Part shown: one piece after another, positions 44,887 to 57,288 of the stretch | Numbering within the stretch: the first letter of the stretch is position 1 | Layout of the letters: each line of letters begins with the position of its first letter | From: Gigaspora rosea | Lineage: Eukaryota; Glomeromycota; Glomeromycetes; Diversisporales; Gigasporaceae | Length of the DNA stretch: 64,000 nt | Direction of reading: 5' to 3' | Assembly: GCA_003550325.1 (NCBI GenBank) | Contig: QKWP01000219.1 | Coordinates: 230,554-294,553, forward strand | The notes under the pieces: generated by a model | What the model was told of the DNA's origin: nothing | The model's database searches: none | The model's input: only the letters and a program-made list of their open reading frames with translations | Position numbers and translations under genes: made by a program

Positions 44887-45186
44887 TATGGGTAAGTAAC
44901 AATACTTACACCACAATATAACACTAATAACTGATTCTTATTACAGCTATATGAATTCTTCTTGGTGACATTCACATGCAAAAATGCAATTGATTATAAG
45001 GTGGATAGTTTAGTTTTGGATGGGAATATTCTTTGAAATTGGATATTTCGATATAATGTTATAGTGCTTTTAATTGATAGGAAATTGTACCCATATGTTC
45101 TTTTTCATCCAAATAAAGTCATATGATTGAGCAATAGTAATATATATTTTTGGCAGAATGTAATTGTGGTCAATTACATAGCAAAT
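44887..45186. other. Spacer
   Basis: Nothing recognised. Confidence 0.4.
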
Positions 45187-45890
45187 CCTATGAAAAAAGT
45201 GGTCCGGGTGGTGTTACAGTTTAGCACGGAGGTGTCCGTGATGACACGTGCACTGTGGCATGTATATATGACACACGGAATGGCACGTGTTTAAAATGAT
45301 ACGTATCAGCACATTGTGTATGTCCACAATGACACGTGTAAGATTTTTATACGGAATGGCACGTATTCGGGATGACACGTATAGGCTCGTTAGTTGGAAT
45401 TACACGTATTTAATGGCACGTGTATCTAGTGTAGCCAATAAAATCGCAGGATCAGGTGTAACATGAAAATTCAAAACAAACGAATTTTTTTAAAAAATCG
45501 TCTGTACCTCCAAATCTCATCTATGAAATGCTTTTTAATTCCTAAAAAAAAAATTCCTTGCAAAATTTTGCTATAGGCATGTTTGTTACCACCCTTCACA
45601 ATTATACTGTACTCTAACTAAATTGAATTCATTCTTGTCGTAAGAAATATATGCACGTAAACTTATATGTGCTTCGACCCGTGCCAAAACACGTGAATTT
45701 TGGCTTAGTAAAGTGCAGCAAAACCCGGTCCATTTACGGTCCAAAATGTCCGGGCAGACAGTCCACTTCGGACCATTTTAGTCGTGCCAACACGGAACTC
45801 ACACGTGCAAACCTGTCTCTTTAGCCATTCCACAGATCACCGTGCTTTTCCGTAGAACCACATGCATATCCGGACAGATTTTTTTATAGG
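45187..45890. mobile_element. Element with CCTATRAAAAAA ends and dense CACGTG sites
   Basis: CCTATGAAAAAAGTGGTCCGG at the left, in its worn complement, ends the right side (CCGGACAGATTTTTTTATAGG). The two flanks hold many ACACGTGT, GGCACGTGT and CACACGTGC motifs (45245-45430 and 45640-45810) around a 200-bp AT-rich centre. No target duplication was found, so the class is open. Confidence 0.6.
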
Positions 45891-46533
45891 GAAAGTACAG
45901 TAATAGTAACTTACCTTTCAATTTTTTTTCAAACACTCAAAAAAAAGTGGAAAACAAATTCTAACAATGTTTATTTTTTTTCATATTTTTCAATTTTTAT
46001 TTATTGATTTATTATGATTTATTATTTTTTATTTATTTAAACAGGCACACGTTAGGGCATAGTATTCGCATCATATCTAAGCCATAAGCTACGATCAGCA
46101 GAACATATTTTTTCTTTTATTTAGTTTTGTGTAATACTATACATAGAGAATTTATGACACAACTTCTACTTTTATTTTTATTTATTTACACAAGAACAAA
46201 AAAAGTTTTACACATTACGTTACATAATTGAACCAATGCAAAAAAAACCAATGCAAAAAAAGAACAAATTCTTTCGTTACAATTTTTTGTTACTGCCTTT
46301 GATGATCATTGATTATCAATTAATCATATTGGCAAAAAATCAGAAGAAAAAAAAACCAAAATTCTAAAAAACCTCAGAAAGTACAAGCATAAACATAAAG
46401 TAAAACATACATACAAGCATAAAAAGAAAGTTTTTTTAATGAAATTGAGTTGTTTTAACCGATTCAAATGCTTTTTTTTTTCTCATATAGTATAGTATAG
46501 TATCATATTATATGATATATAATATAATAATAA
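45891..46533. other. AT-rich spacer
   Basis: Nothing recognised. Confidence 0.4.
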
Positions 46534-46647
46534 TAAGGTGATCATACCTAATTCCGTGAATTTTTTTTTGGCACATATAAAAGTTCGTCAAACGATTGTA
46601 TTTATTTGTAAAATTTAATATATAAAATATACAATCAATTTATTATT

Positions 46648-47171
46648 TAATCCGTAATCCGTGAGTAAAGGAAAGGATTTGATTAGTGATCGGCAGGGTG
46701 CATATTATAATCAAAACAATTAATAACCATAATCTGGAGCCATTTTTTAATTTTCTCGATTTCTGCAAAGCTAACATCTTTTGTGTTTCTATGAAAATTA
46801 TAAAGGTGATTTTTCTTTTCCTAAAAGTGGTGAATTTATCAAAATTGACCCAATGTGCCGTGAGATATTATCATTTTATCTTCACGATCATATGAAATTT
46901 CTTTACAAATCTGCAAAGAAATTTTATATGATCGTGAAGATAAAATGATAATATCTCACGGCCCATTGGGTCAATTTTGATGAATTCACCACTTTTAGGA
47001 AGAGAAAAATCGCCTTTATAATTTTCATAGAAACACAAAAGATGTTAGCTTTGCAGAAATCGAGAAAATTAAAAAATGGCTCCAGATTATGGTTATTAAT
47101 TGTTTTGATTATAATATGCACCTCGCCGATTACTAATCAAATCCTTTCCCTTACTCACGGATTACGAATTA
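46648..47171. mobile_element. 524-bp palindromic MITE nested in the pogo-type element
   Basis: TAATCCGTAATCCGTGAG at the left is mirrored at the right, and the two arms of about 260 bp are nearly identical, meeting near 46910 (GAAATTTCTTTACAAATC). The two matching short ORFs (46686-46895 plus and 46924-47121 minus) are the same sequence read on the two arms, not genes. Confidence 0.9.
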
Positions 47172-47750
47172 ATTGTAAAATTTTTTTATATATTATATAA
47201 TAAAATTTTTTTTAATAATAAAAATTACAACCCGTATAATTTATGAGAATTTAAAGCCACAGGTCTAATTCCGTGGATACATAATGAACTTGATTTTTTA
47301 TTCGATAAATAGATTAAAGTTCATTAGTAAAACAGGTTCGTGGTATTACGTTATACATATTTTAAAATTTTTATAAAATTTGACCGATATTCTAAATAGA
47401 TCTAATCATTTGAATATCAGTCAAAAATTTTATAAAAAAAAATTTTTTTTTATTAGAATTAAATAGATAATCTGACTAAAAAAGGTTTATTTACATTTCA
47501 CAAAAATTTTTGATTAAGAAAAATTCCTTATGATAAACAAATATTTAAATATATGATAGTCATTTTACTTTAAAAAAAATCTGGTTTATTATATAGAAGT
47601 TAATCATATTTGGTAATGCGATTTTTTAATTTTATAAAAAAAAATCAATTTTTATTTATTTACTTTCACAGTTCGTAGGGCTATTTAACAACGGTATTAA
47701 AAGGTAATTAAAATATATTGTTCTTCAACAATATATTTTTACTTTTGCTA

Positions 47751-49321
47751 TTATTTTTTACTCTGTTTCTTCGCCTTATTAAGAATCCGCTGTTCTTTTC
47801 TTACTTTTGCATCTTCAATCTTTTTTTGTTTCACGTTTTCTTTTTCTTCCAGTTCTTTCATAATCGATTCTGCAGTTACAAGAGTCCCAAATTTGAATTT
47901 CTTTGGTCGGGCTTGGTTTTTTTTCTCAACAGATTTTTGTTGTGGTTGTGGATACTTCATAATCGAAGCCAAAGAAGTCGTCCCGGGATGCTCTAATTGT
48001 TGAATATATTCGCGCAATTCTTCATTTTCATTTTCAAGCTGGGTAAGTTTATTAATTCTTGTATTGCGTTCATGAGTTGGTTTTGGAGTAGAAATAACTA
48101 GCTGAAACGTTGCTAATGAAGGTGTTAAATGTTCAGGGTTAATTATATTAGGATTCAGGGTCCAAATGCCAGTCGCAGCGAATGCATGTCTAATCGCGTT
48201 TGGTGTATACGTTTCATGAAATGCTTCACCAAAAATTTGGGCAAATAAATATTTTGTAACTACTCCAAGATTATTATTAATGTGATAATGATCCGATGCT
48301 TTATCATATTCAGATTTAAGTTTTTTAAAAGGAATCTCAGACAGTTGAAGTATATGAGTAGTATTTGACAGCAATACATAAAGAAGAATATTGTTTTCTT
48401 GACAATATTTAATACTGTTAGATCTATATGGCTAGTGGCTCCATCGAGCATAAGTAAAACAGAGTGAGTAGGGAGAATCGAATTACTAAAGTGCTCTATA
48501 TACATTCTAAAAATATTTTCGTGCATATATCCGGTATCAGTAAATGCAGCGACGGTGCCTGGTGGAACTGATACACCTATTAATAAACCTTCAATTACTC
48601 TAACACCTTTATAAATAAGTAATAGGGGGATATACGTTCCAGCTGCCAAAATAGTAGGGCAAACAGATATATGCTCTTTTGAGCTTCCAGCTGCAGTTTT
48701 GTGAACTTGACGAACACCTTTTAGAGCTATTACTTTTGCTAACCGTGCAGAAATATTAAACCCGCTTTCATCCATATTCCAAATTCTGTCAGGTGTAAGA
48801 CAGTTTTCACAAATAAGTTTTTCAAGTGTTGCAAAATGATTTTCAATAACAATCAGATTTGCTTTAGCGGCTCCTGCTTGAGTAAGCTCTTGAGGTACAC
48901 AAAAAGAAATTTGTGGATGATCGCGCATAAATCGTTTCCACCATTTGTTACTAGGCCCATTTTTAGTTAAATTTTTTTTATTTTTTGTAGCAAGCATTTG
49001 TACAACCATCATATTAATGGCCTCTTTAGTCAGCCCAAACCCTAGACTTTGCATATTTAAGCAATACCCTACTAATTCATTTTCTTCTTTGGGTGTAAGT
49101 AACGTAGGAGAACCTGGACGTTTTGGTGCACCTTTAGCTATAGCATCACGTAGTATTTGTTCAGCAACTCCATAATTCAGAGCAACTTGACGAACGCTTA
49201 AGGGTTGAGCTGAACTAGTTTTTTTTTGTGTTTCAAGAAAATTTAAGGCCGCTTGGATAGAAGTTTGACGGGAGTTTGTATCCTTTTTTGTTAATTTTTT
49301 TGCCAATATTACTCGATTCAT
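47751..49321 (-). pseudogene. pogo/Tc5-type DDE transposase, one frameshift
   Basis: The minus-strand start chosen at 49321 is the in-frame methionine before the helix-turn-helix; an ATG at 49432 would add a hydrophobic, low-complexity leader. Domains in order: N-terminal HTH (TSIQAALNFLETQ to RQVALNYGVAEQIL), CENP-B-like HTH (GPSNKWWKRFMRDHPQIS), and the DDE catalytic core with WNMDESGF (first aspartate) and LLMLDGATSHID (second aspartate). Just after that, near 48415, a one-base slip moves the frame; the rest (SNTTHILQLSEIPFKKLK onwards) is in the next frame from about 48415 to 47751. The third acidic position, usually in the QPLDV motif, is altered to QLSE. The C-terminus has a short coiled coil (LTQLENENEELREYIQQLEH) and a basic tail. 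It is the source gene of the surrounding element but is inactive as read. Confidence 0.88.
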
Positions 49322-49871
49322 ATTATGTTCGTACAGGTACAAGCAAAATAAAATGTGTGTTGTAAACACAACAAAAAACACGAAAACAACAAAAACAAGA
49401 AAAATTTTTTTAAGGGATTTAAATTTGTACACAATCGTGTTGACTGGCTAATTCAGGTAAATTTTAATTTAATCTAAATTTGCTTAGTAAATTAAAGAAA
49501 ATTTTAATAAAGGTTTTATAAAGTATCTCAAATAAAAAACGAATGTTTTTTAGGCTTAATATCTTTGTTGAGTTCCATTACTACTTAGAATTTTATAATT
49601 TTTATTTTTTTTTATATTATTTTTTTTTTATCGGTTTTATCAAAATTTTAATGTAATAAAAGTTTGGTTTTTAAATATTGCGCGACAGTAATTTTGAAAA
49701 AAAGGTAAAGTTGAGTCGTGAGAAAAAAAATTTGTTTGCTAATAGTCTTATGAACATATATATATGGTGTGTAACAAACTTTAATATGTATGTTACAAAT
49801 ATTTAGCTGATAATAAGGCTATAAAAGGTTAGAATGTGTTATCCATGGAATTAGGGATGATCCACGGAATG

Positions 49872-50190
49872 CATGAAAAAATTCTGTGCCAGGTTTTGTC
49901 GATTATGTAGCGCAGCAAAATCCTTTAAAGTTTGATTATATTAGGGTTAGAGTTAGGGTCATGTGTTAGATAAAGAGTTTATATAGTAAAACTGCCCAAC
50001 GAAAACTTTTTGTTAGTGCGCTAAAGGCGGTTTCTTATACAAAATTTCAAGAAATAAGCTATTTTTAACAAAATAAACGCTTGTTTTAAAATTTCCTGAT
50101 CGTGTTATGTTACACCTGATCTTTAAAATCTGATTTGTGGATCAGAAGATTTGCTCCACATAATCGACAAAACCTGGCACAGAATTTTTG
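49872..50190. mobile_element. Nested MITE in the right part of the pogo-type element
   Basis: AAATTCTGTGCCAGGTTTTG continuing TCGATTATGT is mirrored at the right (ACATAATCGACAAAACC and onwards). The interior has ATTAGGGTTAGAGTTAGGG, another telomere-like tract. Confidence 0.75.
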
Positions 50191-50309
50191 TATGCCCACA
50201 GAATTAGGTATGATCACCTTAATTTTCTTTTATAGATTAAGAGGAAATTTTGACTGCTGATCATATGCACAAAAGCGTAATTAATTCATTCATGCATAAT
50301 TACATTATA

Positions 50310-51310
50310 AGGTAGATGGGTATTGTGGGCCAGTTAAAGTTTCTACTAATAAACTTTTTAATAAACAAATAAATTTTTATACAAATTTTATTAATTGAGC
50401 TATGCTTAATAAAGAATAAATTACTATAAAAAATTTTTTAAATTATATATAGTTTTAGGCCATATAAAGTTAATTTTTTGGTTCTCATAACCCGGCCAGA
50501 TCATATTTTGGAAATTTTCTGAAAAAAATTATTTATATGTTTTAATAGTCAGATGGGATTTCAAAAAATTTTTTTAAAAATTTTATAAAATTTTATATAT
50601 AAAATTTTTAAATAAAAGTTCGGCCTGCTGAGTCATTTTTTTTGTCTCATGTTATGAGAACCAAATATTAACTTTATATGGCTTAGATATAAATAATTAA
50701 TATACAAAAATAGAATATAAAGCTAAATTTCTTAGAGGAGGAGGTATTGTGGTCCATTATTTGACAGCTAATAATTTGTGTTCTAATGGTCCGTTTTGGA
50801 TAATTTTACTACCAAAATAACCGTCTTAGTGAGACAATTCTAACAAGCACAAAATTGTTAATATCCAATCACAGGATCCCAAGATAATTAAAGTTTATAT
50901 GTAATAATTTGCAGATTTACTAATACAATTTTATAAAATAAGATAAATCTATATCGATCTTAGGACCCTGTAATTGGATTTTGACAATTTTGTGCATGTT
51001 AGAATCGTCTCATTGAGATAGTAATTTTGGTGGTAAAATTGTCCAAAACGGACTAGTGAATCAAAAGTTATTAACTATTAAATATTCTATATATCTTTTA
51101 TAATAAATTCAAATATATACAAAAATCTATATTTTGTATAAATGATGATATCTTATGATCTAGTAATCAGAATTGAATAAATTTTATACCATTCAATTCA
51201 TCCAATGAGATGAATTAAATAGTATAAAATTTATCCAATTTCAATCACCAGATCACAAGATATCTGGCTGGCCTACAATACCCTCCTGGCCCACAATACC
51301 CCATTTACCT
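50310..51310. mobile_element. 1-kb TA-flanked MITE, palindromic core family 2
   Basis: AGGTAGATGGGTATTGTGGG at the left is mirrored at the right by CCCACAATACCCCATTTACCT, with TA on both sides. The core (50760-51075) is a palindrome related to that of 35395-36093. A further MITE is nested at 50458-50683. Confidence 0.83.
50458..50683. mobile_element. MITE related to family A, nested
   Basis: GGCCATATAAAGTTAATTTT and its complement form the ends with TA duplication (50456-50457, 50684-50685). Ends GGCC and AAGTTAATTTTTTGGTT are shared with family A, but the interior differs. Confidence 0.82.
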
Positions 51311-51312
51311 TA

Positions 51313-53042
51313 TGACATTATATTTATGTACATTGTAAGGATGTGAGATGTACTTTCCTCATAAATATATCAACTTTACACTACTAATACCAACCAAAAC
51401 TACTTTAACTCAACCCTAATAATGGTGAAAAGCAACAATTAAGATGTGGATTAACTTGGTCTGAGTAATTAGGATCAAAATAGAGCTCTAGATTATGTTA
51501 CGAGACTCTAATATGAGTTTTCAAGATTTTGGGATGTTTATACGATATCTCATATCAGTAAGTTATCAGTTTATAATAATAACAGTTTATTTAATCATAT
51601 ATCGGGGGATTACTAACAATAACACTTCTATTCTAATTTTGAAGGTTACTACTTTACTACATTGAACTCTATCTATATTGTACTTTGCACTTAGTTTTCA
51701 TTACCTGGGACATTAATATCGAGTCTGACCTTTGCGAAGACCAAAAAGTTATCATATTTATACTTTTCATATTACTGCGTTCTATTGCTAATACTATCCT
51801 TTAATTTGTTATGCAGACATATTTGCCTGTGAAAATTTTAAAATTTTAAATTTTTTAAATAAAACCTTAAATATTAATTTTAGCTATATACTTTCTAAGT
51901 AAAAATATAATATTAGTTCTGTTTTATCAACTTTATTATAAATTTTTTTTAAAATTATTAATAAACATTGGTGTAATAAAAGTTTAAAGTTTTGGTTTGA
52001 AACTTTTACTATATAATTTTTTCTTTAGGTTTTCTCAAATTTTATATGTTCCCATCTATAAAAAAAATTTTTACTTCTAATACAAGTCCTAATTTTTACA
52101 AGTAAATCATTTAAAGTCAAATAATGAAAGTTGTTATCCTTTATATAAACTACAAAGTTGTATAAGAAAATATATTTTTAAAACCAATATTTAAAGAATT
52201 TGCCAAGATATTGTAAAATATTTTTTTGGTTAAAAAATTTCTTTAAAATTTAATATTTTCTGCTTATAAGCAACATAAACTTTTTGTTTTATAATATAAG
52301 TTTAAATAATTCAAAAATATAATCTTTGTTCTTAAATATTATAATACCAAATTTTATTTAAATATCTTAAATAATTAAAAAACTAGATCAGAGGTATATT
52401 TATAGTAATTATACAGGCAAATTTGCCTGCGAACCCCTACAAAGTAAGGGATTAACCTTCCAAGGTTTTAACAGGTTTTCTAGACTCAATATATTAAATA
52501 TATTCAATATAAAACAGTTCAGACAAAATAAAAAGTAGATTTAGAGCTGTCTGACAAACATAAATTAGGCTATGTAAAATGTTCTAACCAAGCCTTTTGG
52601 TGTATTCTGGGTAGAACATTAATAATATTTAATAGCATTACAGATCCTAGTATAGTAGTTTTATCGACTGTATTTTGAAATTTTTATTTTAATAAAGAGT
52701 GCCACCATGCGCCCCTAGCACAGAATTAGGGGTTTTTTTTAAAAAAAATATATATATATATATATTCAGTATATTTGATATTGTTGATATCCTTAAGATT
52801 TTTAATATCGTTGATATTTTTAATATCTTCGATATATTTAATATTTCTGACATATTTAGTATCCCTGATATCCTAAGTATATCAGATTGTCAAATCGAGT
52901 CAGAAACAGGTAATTCACTTGTTACAGTACTATACTAAAAATTTACAGTACAATTTTAGGGTATACTACATAATATTACTAAATATACATATTGGGCTTA
53001 CAACAGACAACTAAAAATGATAATTGATATAGAGTAATAATA
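51313..53042. other. Gene-free AT-rich stretch
   Basis: No gene or transposon ends identified. At 52766-52890 the trinucleotide-like pattern GATATTTNNNATT repeats, producing the false ORF at 52699-52938. Confidence 0.5.
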
Positions 53043-53277
53043 TGGGCTAGGTGCTGCAAAAAGGGACCAAATTGACAAAACAAAAATCTTCAGAAAATCA
53101 ATTTTTATGTTGCAAAACTTATAATAAATCATAAGAAAGTGCAAACTTTAAAGAACAATATAGCAAAAGTTTATTAATATTACTACTTTTGTGTTTTAAG
53201 TAAAAAATGATTCTAATCTTATTTTAAATTGATTCATGTGAAAAAATATCTTTTGAAAAAATTGTCAATTTGGATAT
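53043..53277. mobile_element. MITE (TGGGCTAGGTGC ends), copy 2, right end lost
   Basis: The left end and body match 42453-42737 closely (TGGGCTAGGTGCTGCAAAAA). Homology stops at ATTGTCAATTTGG, so the last 20 or so bases are missing. Confidence 0.85.
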
Positions 53278-53844
53278 AAAAAGAAAATCAGAGTCAATTT
53301 ACACTCTCACAACATACTACATACATGAACATATTTAAGCTAGTAACATATTCTTTAAGCTTCTTGTAAATTCTTTTGAAATGGTATTTGACAATCGGTG
53401 ATTATCAATCTATCTTTCTGGCAAACAATTCAATTCAAAAAAACATAAATTTTGTAGTTCTTAAAAAATTATGTATAAATTTATGTTGAAGTAATTCAAA
53501 ACATGTCAGAAGCTCAAATAAATACTATGCTAATGTGTAGTATGCTATAATTAAAACTATAAGTTGCGAAGTATATGCATATTTGCAAATTGCAAATTGC
53601 AAGTATGCAAATTGCAAATATACATATTACAATATGCAAATATGCAATATAAAATTAATTTTAAAAATCTTACCCAAATCCATATAAATAGTTAGCACAT
53701 TTTCTAAAATAAGGAAAGATCTTATAATTTTCATACATGAGTTATACAAGATCAGATTACATTTCATGAAAATCAATTTTAAATTCATAACTGATCTACA
53801 ATTAGACCATAAAATAATCTTCTAGAGGTGTTAAAAAGATATCA
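53278..53844. other. AT-rich spacer with ATGCAAAT runs
   Basis: TATGCAAATTGCAAAT-like short repeats occur at 53575-53650; no gene. Confidence 0.45.
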
Positions 53845-53852
53845 ATTACAGG

Positions 53853-54712
53853 CAGTGTTTAAATTTCAAATCTAAAGTTATGTTTTCAAAAGAGCATAAT
53901 TTAAATTTTATTTTTTCAAAACTTTTTAGTATTCATTATATATTAAATATATTGAACATTAATTTTTAAAGAATATTCATATTCTATACTTATAATTTAC
54001 ATACTAAGTTTATGCTTAAATATTAATAATTTTTTAAAGTTTGCATATAATTCTTTATATTTTTTCAACATAACACAATATATTATATAATTCAATTTCT
54101 AATAATTTTGTTAAAGCTTTAAGAGCTTTTCATATTTGCTTATAATAAAACAAGACTTCTATTATATTTTACTGATACTACAATTGGTTAATGTGATAAA
54201 TTAGAATTCAATTACTTTGTTATTTAACTATTTAAACTTCATGCTAACAAATAATTTGTATCTTTTTACTTGATTAGTATCAGCATATTATATAATACAA
54301 ATTATCTATATATAAGTCTACATACTAATGATATTCTCTATATAAAAAACAAATTGTATGATTAATGAATATTTTATTTTAAAAATCTTTAAAGGCTATT
54401 TGCTTAAATATTTATTTGTTATCCATATTGTACAACTTTAAACATATGTGCTATACAAAGATGTATGTATATAAATATGTACATAATATATATATTTATG
54501 CAAAATTTGTCATATTCAAATTACATTATCAAATTGATAAACATTTTATATAATACATTGTTCTCATTAATAAATCTGGAACATAATTTTATTGAGAACA
54601 TTTCAAGAAGATAAAATGTTCTCAAATAAGAGAACCTTTTCTAAATATCAATGTTTTTAAAAAAACTCATATGTTCATTAAGTACCATGAGAACATTAAA
54701 TTTTAGACAATG
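53853..54712. mobile_element. hAT MITE family B, copy 2
   Basis: The ends CAGTGTTTAAATTTC and AAATTTTAGACAATG are slightly worn. The 8-bp duplication is ATTACAGG (53845-53852) against ATCACAGG (54713-54720), one mismatch, so this copy is older than the other two. It lies in the opposite orientation to 38480-39341. Confidence 0.88.
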
Positions 54713-54912
54713 ATCACAGGGTACCTTACATAGTGTTTACAGTATTACATTGCACAACATGCATTTATTTTATGAAATTTTTTTTATAATAGGATTGTTA
54801 TAAATTTATATTATTTATACAGTTTGAAATACTTAAAAAATACAGATATTACTAGTTATGTGATTGCATAAATATGGTAGCCAGAAATAAATTCAATTAA
54901 TTGCTGATATTT

Positions 54913-55431
54913 GGATAAGATCAGCAGAATTTCTATATTAGAAATTGGGACAAAATTCCTATAATATTAACTATATTCTTCAATCTGAGCAGAGTCAAAT
55001 GAAAGGTATTTTTTTATTAAGTTAACGATACATATCGATTAATTGAAAGTTGTAGAGCTCGTCGAGACGCATCTAACAGTGGTTAGATCATCCAAATCAG
55101 CCCAGTGGATGGTGAGTTATTATTAAAAATGATTGGCCAACTATATAAAATCTCTATGTAAACAAATATTGTTTATATAGAGATTTTATATAGTTGGTCA
55201 ATTGTTTTTTAATAATAACTTGCCATCTACTGGGCCGATTTGGATGATCTAACACTATTAGATGTGTCTCGACGAGCTCTACAACTCTCAATTAATCGAC
55301 ATGTATTGTTAACTTAATAAAAAATACTTTTCATTTGACTTCGCTTAGATTGAAGTATATAATAAAATTTATATTGTACTTATCCTAAAATTTACTATTG
55401 TCCCAATATAGTAACTCTGCAGATCTTATCC
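54913..55431. mobile_element. Palindromic MITE, core family 1, second copy
   Basis: The outer ends GGATAAGATCAGCAGA and TCTGCAGATCTTATCC are inverted. The 54990-55340 core matches 13380-13710 (TTGTAGAGCTC, AGCCCAGTGG, ATGATTGGCC). Centre near 55170 (AACAAATATTGTTT). Confidence 0.8.
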
Positions 55432-55706
55432 GGATCATCAATTAAAGAACATGAAAGTCACAAAATACATTATAAGTAATTTTAGCCATGTAAATAGAAT
55501 TGGAACAGTAATATGTTCACAAGCAAGAAGTAGCATCAACTGGTAGGTTTTCATTTTCTTGTAGCAGGTGGTTGTTAAATAAGAATATAGCAGAATCAGA
55601 AGACTATAGTATGTAGTGGGTAATAGTATGTAAAGTTGAAAAAATGTCAAAAGCATCTTGATATTGGTTCTTTGTATGTCAATTGAGATTGATAGCTTTT
55701 CTATTA
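55432..55706. other. Spacer
   Basis: Nothing recognised; the 72-residue minus ORF at 55438-55656 has no family signature. Confidence 0.4.
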
Positions 55707-55940
55707 AGGTGAGACCAACTGGATTCTGTGTTTTATATTATCCACTTCAGAGTCTGCCTTCTTTATAGTAAAAAAATTTAGATAAATAAATATAGGATAT
55801 AGAAAATTTCAAAAAAATTTATTAGTCACAGAACAATTCAGAAAAATTTTTTTGAAAAAAATTTTTTAAAATTTTACTATGTGAACTACCTTTTCTCACT
55901 CTGGATAAAAGGTAATATAAAACACAGAATTATATTTAGT
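55707..55940. mobile_element. MITE family C, right end worn
   Basis: AGGTGAGACCAACTGGATTC starts it, and the right side ends AAAACACAGAATTATATTTAG, a decayed complement. The body matches the 26-kb copies in inverted order. Confidence 0.75.
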
Positions 55941-56456
55941 TGCATATAATCTCATAATATATAAGAAAAGAAATATAGCATGTAGCAACTAGTTCTCTCT
56001 TTCTTTTCAATCTATTGATCTTTGCCAATATGTATTTTTTTTAAAAAAAAACAATGTACAATCAATAAGAAGAATTGTATAAAAAGTTTTAAGATTTATA
56101 TTTTGCTAAAAAGTATCTTTAACTCTTATTTTTTTTAAAAAAATAGCTACCATAATAGTGACTTCTCACCAACAATAAAATATTATCACTATAATGCTAA
56201 TTTTTTTTTAAAAATATAAGTACTACATTAGCAAATTATATATATATAATCTTATATAAGATATTACGGCCCATAATATTACAAAAATTTTATGATCAAT
56301 GCAGTAGATTACGCAATATATTACACTATATTACGGTAAGATTACAGTTATTATTTCAAAATATTTTGAAATATATTGCAAATAAAAAAAATGCAAATCA
56401 CCCTCCTACAGGGGTCATGTACTTATTCAGATCAATAAACTAATGCGCGCAGGAAG
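55941..56456. other. AT-rich spacer
   Basis: Nothing recognised. ATATTACGG motifs cluster near 56265-56340. Confidence 0.4.
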
Positions 56457-56458
56457 TA

Positions 56459-57288
56459 TGGTTCAGTGCAGAAAGATTTGTACCTCAAGCACTAAAATTA
56501 ATTTTGTCCATATAGAAAAGTTCTTCAATTTTAACAATTTATTTATAATTTTTTTATACCAAATAAAGTAGGTTCTGGGCTATCTTTTGGTATATTTTTT
56601 GTTGTTATTTTATAAATAATTTGTTGAGCAATAAATTTTTGAAAAAATTCAATTAAATTAAAAAAAATAGATTTTTTTAAAAAAATTTTAGATTTTAGGC
56701 ATTTTTGCAAGCTATATGCAGTGTAATAGTATTGTACTATGCAAGTGCATAGCCTGCATATGCTGAATATATGGTTAAAATTTCAGCTTAATTAGATCAG
56801 TAGTTGTCGAGAAATAAATTTTTAAAGTTTAATGCTCAATTTATTCTGTAGTACAAAAGTTGTACAAAATTACATAGTAATTTTTGTACAACTTTTGTAC
56901 TACATAGTAAATTGAGCATTAAATTTTAAAAATTTATTTCTTGACAACTACTGATCCAATTAAGCTAAAATTTTAACCATATATTCAGCATATGCAGGGC
57001 TATGCACTTGAATAGTACAACACTATTACACTGCATATAGCTTGCAAAAATGCCTAAAATCTAAAATTTTTTAAAAAAAATCTATTTTTTTTTAATTTAA
57101 TTGAATTTTTTCAAAAATTTATTGCTCAACAATTATTTAAAAAATAACAAAAAAATATATCAAAAGATAGCCCAGATCTACTTTATTTGGTATAAAAAAA
57201 TTATAAATAAATTGTTAAAATTGAAGAACTTTCTATATAAAAAAATAAAATTTAGTGCTTGAGGTTCAAATCTTTTTGCACTGGACCA
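56459..57288. mobile_element. 830-bp near-perfect palindrome, TA-flanked
   Basis: TGGTTCAGTGCAGAAAGATT at the left is matched at the right by its near-complement, with TA on both sides (56457-56458, 57289-57290). Arms of about 410 bp differ only at scattered positions and meet around 56878 (TTACATAGTAATT). The right-end sequence resembles 33224-33254. No transposase is encoded. Confidence 0.9.

Larger units (their letters stand above)
46536..50219. mobile_element. Full-length pogo/Tc5-type transposon, TA duplication
   Basis: AGGTGATCATACCTAATTC and its exact complement form the ends, flanked by TA (46534-46535, 50220-50221). Subterminal variants of CTAATTCCGTGGAT recur near 47270, 49845 and 49870 and may be transposase sites. 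The 3.7 kb unit encloses a DDE transposase on the minus strand and two nested palindromic MITEs (46648-47171 and 49872-50190). Confidence 0.9.

Noticed and set aside
46686..47121. Two near-identical 65-69-residue ORFs facing each other
   Set aside because: They are the same sequence read on the two arms of a palindromic MITE; no independent coding evidence.
49321..49432. Alternative upstream start of the pogo-type transposase
   Set aside because: The added 37 residues are a low-complexity hydrophobic stretch in front of a DNA-binding domain, unlike the family; the start at 49321 is preferred.
52699..52938. 79-residue I/F/D-rich ORF
   Set aside because: Made from GATATTTNNNATT short repeats, with no family signature.
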